From an uncultured Poribacteria bacterium (GTDB taxonomy: Bacteria; Poribacteria; WGA-4E; WGA-3G), in the NCBI GenBank assembly GCA_951813545.1, contig OX638352.1:4108835-4172834 (forward strand): 64,000 nucleotides of DNA. Reading direction: 5' to 3'. This document shows positions 50,917-58,828 of this stretch, one piece after another; the stretch's first letter is position 1, and each line of letters begins with the position of its first letter. A program made the translations under genes and the position numbers. Below the pieces are notes generated by a model, which searched no databases, was not told where the DNA came from, and worked only from the letters and a program-made list of their open reading frames with translations.

Positions 50917-52806
50917 ATGAAAAAAATAGATAAAGCGGAATACAAAAAGCGACTCAATAAAATTACACAGATTTTTGAAGGTTTGGTTGTCCATGCGGAT
51001 GAACAAGCCACTTACCGTTGTCCCTACAAAAATCGATTTGACCATTGCACAGCGAAGTTTGGCTGCCGAAATCAACGGAAGATTGATGAAGGGACAGGTC
51101 TTCTCTGTGTCGGGGACGATAAGTTAGATTATCGGAGCGCGTGGGAGACTGACGCACCTGACGGGGCAGCAGAATCCCAAGGCACCATCACATGCGATGG
51201 AAGGATCTATCAACTCACCCCCGGAAAAACTATTTTTGACTATGCAGACGACTTAACCGTGCAAGTACCCACCTCCTGTTTCCGAACCGGACAGTGCCAC
51301 GAATGTATCGTTGAGATTAAACATGGTATGGACGGTCTCCAACCTCCCAATGAAGCAGAAGCCTTCCTACGAGACAACTATCGCCTCGCCTGCCAAGCGG
51401 TTGTCCTTGATGTTGACGAGGACATTGAGTTTACCCCACTTCGACGTACACCTAAGATTCTGACACACACTGTCACGACAGACGGAGAAACACCAGAATT
51501 AGATCCGAGGGTTACCCACCGCGATGGAACTGTCTATTATAACGACGAACCTATTGACCGGTACAGAGGACATCTTTACGGGTTGGCATTGGACATCGGA
51601 ACAACGACGGTGGTGGCAAATCTGGTGAATCTGGAGAACGGGGAAACCGTTTCCGTCAGTTCTTTTGAAAATCCGCAGCGTTTCGGTGGCAGCGATATTA
51701 TGAATCGCATCACTTACGACAGCGAATTTCAGGGAGAACTGCGCCGTTCACTTATCGCCGCATTGAACAGCGAAATCATGGAGATGTGTACCCGCCACGA
51801 CTTCGTCCGTCAGGAGATTTATGAGGTTGTCGTTGCTGGTAACACAACAATGCGTGATATTTTCTTCAAACAGGATGTCCAGAGTATTGGGCAAAAGCCG
51901 TATAAATCGCTGATTGAGCATGAGTATCGGGAGGGCACCCGTTCAACCACTTCGCTGACTGAAAAGACCCGCCGCTTGGGTATCCGCGCAAATCCGAAAG
52001 CGATGGTGTATAGCCTTCCATTGATTGCCAGCCATGTCGGTGCAGATGTTGCAGCGGATTTAGTTTCGATTGACATTCCGTCGCAAGATGAGATTGTTAT
52101 GTTGGTCGATGTTGGAACGAATACAGAGGTCGTCGTCGGGAATGCGGAGCGAATGGTGGCTGCGTCGTGTCCTGCAGGTCCGGCATTTGAAGGTGGCGGC
52201 ATTGAATACGGGATGCCCGCTTACCCCGGTGCCATTGAATCTATGAAGTGGGATGGCAGTCAGTTCAATTATGATACAATTGACGGGGAAACGCCACACG
52301 GGTTGTGCGGATCCGGACTGATTTCACTCCTTGCTGAGCTGCGCCGGAACGATCAGATGAGTCCAAAAGGCGTTTTTGCAGATAGGAAGCAACGTATCAT
52401 GTCCCTTTTGCCCGAACACGGTATTACTTTCTCACGCGAGGATGCGAGCAATTTAGCACAGGCAAAGGCGGCAAACTACTGTGGGCAGTATATTGTGCTC
52501 CGACACTTCGGTTGTGTCCCCCAAGACATAACGAAGCTCTTTTTGGCAGGCGGCTTTGCTAATTATGTTAACCTACAGGATGCGGTTGAAATTGGATTTC
52601 TCGCGCCCGTACCCGAAGCAAATGTTGTCAAAGTCGGCAACGCCGCGGTAGCAGGTGCGACAGCTGTACTTCTTTCTGACAAAAAGCGCGTAAATATCGA
52701 AGCGTTCGTTAACAACATTGAGCATATTGAATTGGAGACGACACCGGATTTTTTTGACATATTCGTGGAAGGTTGCCAATTCAAACCGATGCCAGTAACG
52801 CTTTAA
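50917..52806 (+). CDS. Corrinoid activation protein (2Fe-2S plus ASKHA, DUF4445)
   Basis: 629 residues. An N-terminal cysteine segment (C35, C44, C50, C64) precedes a plant-type 2Fe-2S ferredoxin domain (C121, C127, C130, C159; SCFRTGQCHECIVEIKHG...LACQ). The ASKHA-type ATPase core follows: ALDIGTTTVVANLV (about 224-237), EVVVAGNTTM, LVDVGTNTEV and LCGSGLISLLAEL. RACE/RamA-like proteins use ATP to drive reduction of inactive Co(II) corrinoid to Co(I), and the corrinoid protein is encoded just upstream. The N-terminal cysteine cluster is extra to the basic architecture and may hold another cluster or zinc. Confidence 0.93.
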   Translation: MKKIDKAEYKKRLNKITQIFEGLVVHADEQATYRCPYKNRFDHCTAKFGCRNQRKIDEGTGLLCVGDDKLDYRSAWETDAPDGAAESQGTITCDGRIYQLTPGKTIFDYADDLTVQVPTSCFRTGQCHECIVEIKHGMDGLQPPNEAEAFLRDNYRLACQAVVLDVDEDIEFTPLRRTPKILTHTVTTDGETPELDPRVTHRDGTVYYNDEPIDRYRGHLYGLALDIGTTTVVANLVNLENGETVSVSSFENPQRFGGSDIMNRITYDSEFQGELRRSLIAALNSEIMEMCTRHDFVRQEIYEVVVAGNTTMRDIFFKQDVQSIGQKPYKSLIEHEYREGTRSTTSLTEKTRRLGIRANPKAMVYSLPLIASHVGADVAADLVSIDIPSQDEIVMLVDVGTNTEVVVGNAERMVAASCPAGPAFEGGGIEYGMPAYPGAIESMKWDGSQFNYDTIDGETPHGLCGSGLISLLAELRRNDQMSPKGVFADRKQRIMSLLPEHGITFSREDASNLAQAKAANYCGQYIVLRHFGCVPQDITKLFLAGGFANYVNLQDAVEIGFLAPVPEANVVKVGNAAVAGATAVLLSDKKRVNIEAFVNNIEHIELETTPDFFDIFVEGCQFKPMPVTL

Positions 52807-52819
52807 AGAAGGAAAAACG

Positions 52820-53410
52820 ATGTTATTTCGTTTTGTTTCAATGCTGCTATTTATTGGAGTATTCGGTATTTCTATACCCGTATCTGCACAAGTAGCAGTC
52901 ACGAGTTCTGATAGAGAAGTGCGTTTAGTAGACGCTCTTCTCTATCAACAGTTATTTTATCCAAACGTTCAACAAATTCAGCGAAAACCTGCTTCAGTCC
53001 CACGTAAGAATCCGTGGCTATCAGGTATATGTTCTTTTGTTGTTCCTGGATTAGGTCAATTCTATAATGAGCAGCCTAAAAAAGGATTATTACATCTCAC
53101 ACTTACATTAAGTGGTTATGTAGCAATCGCTTTAGCACTCGAGGATAATGTTACTATCACTGGTGTACCTATCTTTGAAAAAACCTCTCAAGAAAGTGGT
53201 TATATTAGGTATGAAAGTTATCGTTTTGATAAAGATAACGATAATATTATTGGCTACCTTGGTTTCGCTGTTTCAACTATTACACGCATATGGTCTACGA
53301 TCGATGCGCCAATAGTTTCAAACAGGATAAACAAGCAACGTCAAAATCTATCAGTAGCACCTACTATAACCTTTTTAGCTTCAGGTGTCAAAGTAGTATA
53401 CCAGTGGTAA
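52820..53410 (+). CDS. Small exported membrane protein (DUF5683-like)
   Basis: 196 residues, 13 bases after the activase gene. Signal peptide (MLFRFVSMLLFIGVFGISIPVSA), then KNPWLSGICSFVVPGLGQFYNEQPKKGLLHLTLTLSGY, the P-G-L-G-Q-F/I-Y helix-turn motif of TM2/DUF5683-like proteins, and a second helix IIGYLGFAVSTITRIW. Function unknown. It is noticeably more A+T rich in codon choice (TTA, TCA, TAT, GTA) than its neighbours, so horizontal gain is possible. A terminator follows. Confidence 0.7.
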   Translation: MLFRFVSMLLFIGVFGISIPVSAQVAVTSSDREVRLVDALLYQQLFYPNVQQIQRKPASVPRKNPWLSGICSFVVPGLGQFYNEQPKKGLLHLTLTLSGYVAIALALEDNVTITGVPIFEKTSQESGYIRYESYRFDKDNDNIIGYLGFAVSTITRIWSTIDAPIVSNRINKQRQNLSVAPTITFLASGVKVVYQW

Positions 53411-53419
53411 ATCAACCGG

Positions 53420-53452
53420 TGCTGCCTATTCAATTGAGTAGGCAGCATCTTT
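53420..53452 (+). terminator. Terminator after the corrinoid-activase transcript
   Basis: TGCTGCCTA (53420-53428) pairs with TAGGCAGCA (53439-53447) across a 10-base loop, followed by TCTTT. Confidence 0.7.
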
Positions 53453-53624
53453 AACTGATGATAGTCTCTCTTTTGCGAGTTTGCAGTAAAAGGCAAAAGT
53501 CTGAACTATGATTTATAGGCTTCTTCGATTTCTATAGGGTTATAGGTTTTCAGAATAATCCTAAGCGCATAGCCCGTAATTTGTCTTTGCTTTACATTTG
53601 GAGGGCGGATATACGGAGAGGGAC

Positions 53625-54668
53625 GTGAAACCATTAGCACGCCTCACCGAACCGCAAGGTAAAATTAAAATCTTTCAAGAACGATTAAAATCTAATGAAC
53701 CGATTTTATACGATGGTGGATTCGGTTCGCAGCTATTCGCACGCGGTATAGAACTCACTAACAGCACACTCGCCAACGAATTGCATCCCACTGCTGTTAT
53801 TGATATTCATTCGGATTATATCAACGCAGGTGCTGAGGCAATTGGCACAAATACGTTTGTGGCATCTCCACTTCACTTGGAAATGGCAGGACAGGACATA
53901 TTGGGTGCGCAACGTCTCACACGACTCGCTGTTCAACACGCAAAAGCAGCTGTCGAACACAGCGGGAAAGAAGTGTACATTGCAGGCTCCGTGGGACCCT
54001 CCCCCGGCGCAATTGAAGCCGATAGTGGAGATACCACTTTCGGCATCCCAAATAAAGACGCGAGAGAAGCGCATAAATTAGTTATCCACACCTTGGCAGA
54101 GGAGGGTGTGGATTTTCTTTGCCTTGAGACGATGTTTTCTGCAAAAGAGGCTGCGATCGCTGTAGATGTTGCGCGTGAGACAGGTCTTCCGATTGCTGTG
54201 AATTTGACGTACAAATGGACAAAAGAGCGGCGGACCGGCAATATCGTCTACCGGACGGATTGGGGAAATTCCCCAGCAGATCTACTTGAGATCCTCATGA
54301 ACGACGAACTTGCTGGAGGTGATTCGCTGTTAGAATCCGTTAGCATCATCGGTGTGAATTGCGGTGCCGAATCCAGACGTGATGAACATACTGGGATGCC
54401 TTATGCGATTGCTGGGATCCAGCAGCTGCACACGGCACTCACTGAGACAGGAATTGATGGTAAATGGATGATGGCATACCCTAACGCTGGCATGCCGAAG
54501 CTTGACGAAAACCATAACACTGTCTATACGCAAACACCTTCGGAGATGGCAAGCCACGTTCCCGCACTAATTGAAGCCGGTGCTTACTTAATAGGTGGAT
54601 GTTGCGGTACAACACCAAAGCACATCGAAGCCTTCCGCGAAGCAATTGCGTCCCACCGTTTAACATAA
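53625..54668 (+). CDS. Homocysteine S-methyltransferase (Pfam S-methyl_trans)
   Basis: 347 residues if begun at GTG 53625; TTG 53598 would give 356. There is no ATG at the family's normal start, near FQERLKSNEPILYDGGFGSQL. The leader repeat (CCGCAAGGTAAAATTAAAA) is followed by ATC where other genes have ATG, so the true start is uncertain. Zinc-binding cysteines appear in GVNCGAES and GGCCGTTP. It transfers a methyl group to homocysteine. Placed after the corrinoid protein and activase, it may supply methionine in the same C1 scheme. Confidence 0.85.
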   Translation: MKPLARLTEPQGKIKIFQERLKSNEPILYDGGFGSQLFARGIELTNSTLANELHPTAVIDIHSDYINAGAEAIGTNTFVASPLHLEMAGQDILGAQRLTRLAVQHAKAAVEHSGKEVYIAGSVGPSPGAIEADSGDTTFGIPNKDAREAHKLVIHTLAEEGVDFLCLETMFSAKEAAIAVDVARETGLPIAVNLTYKWTKERRTGNIVYRTDWGNSPADLLEILMNDELAGGDSLLESVSIIGVNCGAESRRDEHTGMPYAIAGIQQLHTALTETGIDGKWMMAYPNAGMPKLDENHNTVYTQTPSEMASHVPALIEAGAYLIGGCCGTTPKHIEAFREAIASHRLT

Positions 54669-54686
54669 AAGAACGCGCAGCTTGGA

Positions 54687-54845
54687 ATGAAATGGAAAGC
54701 GGGTATACGGAGAGAAACTTTCAAGTCCCAATTCACCCGATCGAACCGCAAGGAAAAATAAAAAAAATGAAATGGAAAGCGGGTATACGGAGAGAAACTT
54801 TCAAACTCCAATCTACCCAAACGCACCGCAAGGTAAATTAAAAAA
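54687..54845 (+). repeat. 80-bp leader repeat in tandem (two copies)
   Basis: Units start at ATG 54687 and ATG 54767; a third ATG at 54846 is the DUF402 gene start, giving periods of 80 and 79 bases. Each unit opens ATGAAATGGAAAGCGGG, encodes a 24-codon peptide (MKWKAGIRRETFK...) ending at a stop, and finishes CCGCAAGG followed by an A-rich run directly before the next ATG. The unit is the same family as the 144-bp repeat at 24.3 kb. Confidence 0.8.
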
Positions 54846-55400
54846 ATGGAAACTGTAACACTTACCTATAAAAGACCACCGGACCGAGTTAATCACTTCC
54901 AACAGGAGCTGCTTTATCTGGACGACAATGTAATTGTCACGTCTCAGCGGGTTAAGCCATCTTCACCGATAGTTCAAAACGGCGAGATGGTTTTAGGCGA
55001 TAACTTCGCCGCTATCTGGTTTGTGTTTACGGGACTGTGGTATGATGTCGGCAAAGTTTACAATCTGAATAACGAGTGGACCGGCTATTACTGTGATGTT
55101 ATGAAACCCGTTAGGCGGAGCATGGATATAAACGGGAAACTTAATCGTTTTGAAATAACCGATCTGTTCTTGGATCTCTGGGTAAACCCGGATGGCACCT
55201 ATGAAATTCAGGATGAAGACGAGTTTGAAGATGCAATTCAAAATGGCGCAATTGACGCTGAATTGGAAAGAAAAGCACGAGAGGTTCTGGATACATTGAT
55301 TACTAAGGTTGAAGAGGGTCATTTAGAATCTCTTTTGCAAGAAGTGTTTGATAGAGCGCAGCTTCCAGATTTGCGGGATTATGTAGAAAAGTTACCTTAG
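54846..55400 (+). CDS. DUF402 family protein
   Basis: 184 residues. DUF402 core: FVFTGLWYDVGKVYNLNNEWTGYYCDVMKP and ITDLFLDLWVNPDGTYEIQDEDEFEDA, with the aspartates and glutamates of the family's metal site (nucleotide phosphatase or FAU-1-like RNA-binding relatives). The biochemical role here is unknown. Its ATG is placed right after the second tandem leader repeat (CCGCAAGGTAAATTAAAAA), so the repeat supplies its ribosome-binding site. The aminotransferase start lies 21 bases after its stop. Confidence 0.85.
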   Translation: METVTLTYKRPPDRVNHFQQELLYLDDNVIVTSQRVKPSSPIVQNGEMVLGDNFAAIWFVFTGLWYDVGKVYNLNNEWTGYYCDVMKPVRRSMDINGKLNRFEITDLFLDLWVNPDGTYEIQDEDEFEDAIQNGAIDAELERKAREVLDTLITKVEEGHLESLLQEVFDRAQLPDLRDYVEKLP

Positions 55401-55421
55401 GTATTGAAGGAGGATGAAAAG

Positions 55422-56636
55422 ATGGCAACATTAGCAATAAACGGCGGTGAACCTGTCCGTACTGATTCCTATCCAACCTGGCCCACGCAGGATCCTGCTG
55501 ATATCGAAGCGTTTGAAAGTATTTACAAAAGTGGACAATGGGGTGTCGGTGGACCGAAGGTCCCGGAATTTGCGCAACAATTTGCTAAATTTCAAGGGGC
55601 AAAATATGGCGTTTGCGTCAATAGTGGCACTTCGGCACTCTATATTGCCCTAAAAGCAGCTGGCGTTTGTCCGGGTGATGAGGTCATTACGACTCCGTAT
55701 ACCTTCCAAGCGACAGTCGTCGCGATTCTGATGACACACGCTGTGCCGGTCTTTGTAGACACAGCTCCCGACAGTTTTCTGCTCGACGCCTCTAAAGTGG
55801 AAGCTGCGATAACGGAAAAAACGAAAGCGATTTTGCCGGTTCATATCGCGGGATATCCAGCGGATCTGGACGCGCTCGTTGACATCGCAAATCGACACAA
55901 CCTGAAGATTGTTGAGGATTGCGCTCAGGCACACGGTGCGGAATGGCGCGGGCGAGGCGTTGGGAGTTGGGGGCATTTCGGGTGCTTTAGTTTCCAGTCA
56001 TCCAAGAATCTTTGTGCAGGCGAAGGTGGTATCGTCCTCATAAATGATCGGGAACTCTACGAACGCGCTTATGCCCTACATAATTGTGGACGCACACTAC
56101 CTGATGCCGAGTTTGGAGAGGCAGAACCTTTCGGTGGCAACTTCCGCATGACAGAGTGGCAAGGTGGACTCCTTCTTTCCCGTTTAACTCGACTTGAAAG
56201 CGAAACCAACTACCGACATAAGAACATGCGATGGTTAGACGGTTGGCTCGGCGAGATTCCGGGCATTAAGGTCACGCCACTCGATCCGCGCGCCACGCGC
56301 GGTGGGTGCCACGGCTATAAAGCAATCTTTGATTCTGAAGAATTTGAAGACATTTCACGTGAGACATTTCTTCGTGCGATGCGCGCCGAAGGGATACCGA
56401 TGGGATATTGGTATACCACCCCGATGTATAGAGCCTCCTTTCTCGCTTCTAATCTTTTCGGTCAGGATATCAATTATATCGATGTGCATTGCCCGGAGAC
56501 TGAAAAAATTTGTCAAACAGGTCTCTCCTTAAGTCAAAATGTACTGATGGCAAGCGAAGAGGATATAGAGGATATCATTAAGGCAGCGATTAAAATCCGT
56601 CGGAATGTTGCTGAATTAAAGTCAGAAACCTCCTGA
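55422..56636 (+). CDS. DegT/DnrJ/EryC1/StrS family aminotransferase
   Basis: 404 residues from ATG 55422 after GAAGGAGG; an earlier codon at 55404 includes that site in the coding region. PLP-dependent sugar or small-molecule aminotransferase. VCVNSGTSALYIALKAAGV is the phosphate site, VEDCAQAHGAEWRGRGVGSWGHFGCFSF leads to the PLP lysine K195 (QSSKNLCAGEGG), and DVHCPETEKIC is near the end. Members make amino sugars for surface polysaccharides or act as 3-amino-5-hydroxybenzoate synthases. The exact substrate is unclear. Confidence 0.93.
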   Translation: MATLAINGGEPVRTDSYPTWPTQDPADIEAFESIYKSGQWGVGGPKVPEFAQQFAKFQGAKYGVCVNSGTSALYIALKAAGVCPGDEVITTPYTFQATVVAILMTHAVPVFVDTAPDSFLLDASKVEAAITEKTKAILPVHIAGYPADLDALVDIANRHNLKIVEDCAQAHGAEWRGRGVGSWGHFGCFSFQSSKNLCAGEGGIVLINDRELYERAYALHNCGRTLPDAEFGEAEPFGGNFRMTEWQGGLLLSRLTRLESETNYRHKNMRWLDGWLGEIPGIKVTPLDPRATRGGCHGYKAIFDSEEFEDISRETFLRAMRAEGIPMGYWYTTPMYRASFLASNLFGQDINYIDVHCPETEKICQTGLSLSQNVLMASEEDIEDIIKAAIKIRRNVAELKSETS

Positions 56637-56652
56637 GCTCTCAATATACTGG

Positions 56653-56677
56653 TAGGTGCGCTTTCAAAGCGCGCCTA
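56653..56677. repeat. 12-bp perfect palindrome TAGGTGCGCTTT...
   Basis: TAGGTGCGCTTT and AAAGCGCGCCTA flank one base just after the aminotransferase gene. It belongs to the TAGG-n-CCTA family seen at 49579 and 50625. Confidence 0.6.
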
Positions 56678-57148
56678 TCTGCGATGCACCGTTAATTGTA
56701 AAATCTACTAATGTAAATTCGAGAATAAAAATGTCCGTATAGACGCAGGTGTCTTTGCTTGGGTGTTTCTGCGGATTTCTGCGGATTTCCCACAGGTTGA
56801 GCGGTAAATACTAAGATTCATCTGCTTTGCCCAGAGAATGGTGTTTTCCGATACTCCCTTCATATAGATACAGCGAAACCCAACAAACCAAACTGTCATA
56901 CGCACATTCAGTGTTGATCCTCTACATGTTTATGTCTAACGTACCTTACTACAAATTTTCCACTATCCTTTTAGTTCAAGATGACTCTATATAGACAAGC
57001 CCGACAGACAGATCTGAGATTCATTTCGTTTTCGGTTTCTAGTTCTAGATCTCTTTGAAGGGAAAGATAACGGACTTTGAATTTTTTACTATCCTTTTCA
57101 GTCTTAACGGATTCTATATAGATAAATCCACATAAATAGGAGAAAATC
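56678..57148. repeat. Repeat-rich intergenic region before the coiled-coil gene
   Basis: A 471-base stretch with no gene. ACTATCCTTTT followed by TCTATATAGA appears twice (about 56968-57000 and 57087-57124). ATGTCTAACG (56932) is repeated as the start of the gene at 57149. TGGGTGTTTCTGCGGATTTC resembles sequence at 36.4 kb. It looks like a decayed duplication of the region around the next gene's start. Confidence 0.5.
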
Positions 57149-57727
57149 ATGTCTAACGAATGGGAAGCCCAGAAGGAAATACGTCGGATGAAGGAAATAC
57201 GTCAGATTTTGCGGCTATTGGAAACAACAGCACGCATCATTGAAACTTCGGCGATTACAGAACAATTTTCAGATGGTGAGGAGCGGTGCGCTCGACAATT
57301 TAACAATGCACTTGTCCTCCTAGCCGATCTCGATGCGGTCCCCGACGGTCTGTTTGAACCCTTGGAAACGGATGCGGCTTTTGGCGATATTTGCTTTGCT
57401 TGTCACCAAGTCTCCGCCTTCGTTAAAGAAAGTTGCGCGGATGATCTCGACTTCACGCAAATCACGAAAACCATCGGTAATGAATTGAAGGATGTCAGAG
57501 AAGTTGTGCGGCAATCAATGCCCTCTTTCCTCAAAGATATGTGGAGTGGGCAAGCACAAGAAGATAATGTTGATACCGCCGAGACCGTTGAGGTCACCTC
57601 AGACGAAGATGAGGACGTAACATCTGTCGAACAACGTATTGCCAAGCTTGAAGGGCAGATGGAGACTGTTGTGGAGATACTCCAAGAAATTCGGACACAA
57701 CAGGTTGAACAGAACAAGGAACTTTAA
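57149..57727 (+). CDS. Hypothetical helical/coiled-coil protein
   Basis: 192 residues, start after TAGGAGAAAATC. Mostly helix, with an acidic linker (about 138-160, DNVDTAETVEVTSDEDEDV) and a C-terminal coiled coil (VEQRIAKLEGQMETVVEILQEIRTQQVEQ). There is no signal peptide or membrane helix. I do not recognise a family. A spacer of about 60 bases separates it from a DUF4097 lipoprotein gene. Confidence 0.6.
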   Translation: MSNEWEAQKEIRRMKEIRQILRLLETTARIIETSAITEQFSDGEERCARQFNNALVLLADLDAVPDGLFEPLETDAAFGDICFACHQVSAFVKESCADDLDFTQITKTIGNELKDVREVVRQSMPSFLKDMWSGQAQEDNVDTAETVEVTSDEDEDVTSVEQRIAKLEGQMETVVEILQEIRTQQVEQNKEL

Positions 57728-57789
57728 GTTATGTGTTGTTGGGAGCAGCTGCTGGGTTGTTCCCAATATGCTTTTGACTGTCCTTTCAC

Positions 57790-58803
57790 GTGAAGGATTA
57801 TGATCGCAACGCGCGAAAACAAAATCCTAAGACAAGAAGAAGGTGGAGGTCCTCAATAAAGATATTTACTCTTTTAACCTTTTTGTGCTCAGTATTACTT
57901 TTATTTTATAGTGCTGGCTGCCAATTTACATCTCTAACGGCGCGAAAACCTGTTTTGGAAAAGATTGAGAAGGCGTTTAGTGTCAAGGCTGGCGGAAGTT
58001 TGACTATTGTGTCGGAGTTCGGAGCAATTGATATTCAAACTGCTGAACAGGATAAGGTTGAGGTTGTTGTCACGAAAGAATCAAAACCCACATTAGTTAA
58101 GGCATCTCAAGAAGTACTTGAAGATTTTGAAGTGACCTTTGAACACAAGGGTTCCAATGTTAGTATTGAGGGAAAGTTCAAGCAAGGTCGTAAGCATTGG
58201 CAGAGTCGTAAGCATTGGCAGAAACAGTTGAATCGGCTGAAAATTCATTTTCTGGTAACGGTGCCTCGACAGTACAACATTGACTTGGACACCTCAAGTG
58301 GTAGTATTTCGGTAGATGACCTTGATGGTTATGTTCGGACAGAAACCTCGGCTGGGGGTTTACGATTTGGTAAAATCAAAGGCACAGTGTGGGGACGCAC
58401 ATCAGCAGGAAATATCAAACTTACTTCATGTGATAGTGCTGTTGATGTGAAAACGTCCGCTGGCAATATTGAATTGAAAAGTGTCGGCGGAAATGTAAAC
58501 GCGAAAACCTCAAGCGGTTCTATCAGGACTTCTTTAGCAGGGCAACCCGAGAACGAGTGTAATTTTCGCACATCAGCAGGCAATATAACTGTTATCCTCA
58601 TGCCAGATATAGCGATTAACTTAGATGCCGAAACCACTGCAGGGCTCGTTTCTACAGACTTCACGGTGACATCAACCATTCAAGGAAAGGTTCGTAAAAA
58701 TTGGTTGAAGGACAGTATAAAAGGGAGTATAAGCGGTGGTGGTCCCCTGCTGAGATTGCGGACCTCTGCTGGAAATATTCGCTTACAGCAGGCAGAAAAC
58801 TAA
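57790..58803 (+). CDS. DUF4097 lipoprotein (beta-helix)
   Basis: 337 residues from GTG 57790; no better start is seen. The lipoprotein signal IFTLLTFLCSVLLLFYSAGC carries a lipobox cysteine near residue 38. The body is a DUF4097 adhesin-like beta-solenoid with repeated GNI/GSI turns (GSISVDDLDGYVRTETSAG, SAGNIKLTSCDSAVDVKTSAGNIELKSVGG). It contains a 15-base tandem duplication giving RKHWQSRKHWQ. Its closing GGGPLLRLRTSAGNIRL resembles NGGPLLRLKATDAI in the Omp85 fusion protein at 41.7 kb, so the domain is shared between them. Confidence 0.85.
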   Translation: MKDYDRNARKQNPKTRRRWRSSIKIFTLLTFLCSVLLLFYSAGCQFTSLTARKPVLEKIEKAFSVKAGGSLTIVSEFGAIDIQTAEQDKVEVVVTKESKPTLVKASQEVLEDFEVTFEHKGSNVSIEGKFKQGRKHWQSRKHWQKQLNRLKIHFLVTVPRQYNIDLDTSSGSISVDDLDGYVRTETSAGGLRFGKIKGTVWGRTSAGNIKLTSCDSAVDVKTSAGNIELKSVGGNVNAKTSSGSIRTSLAGQPENECNFRTSAGNITVILMPDIAINLDAETTAGLVSTDFTVTSTIQGKVRKNWLKDSIKGSISGGGPLLRLRTSAGNIRLQQAEN

Positions 58804-58828
58804 GGTGCTTTGAGCATTAGAATGACGC

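Noticed and set aside
57728..57780. Terminator after the coiled-coil gene
   Set aside because: TTGGGA...TCCCAA pairs weakly around a large loop and only TATGCTTTTG follows; not convincing.
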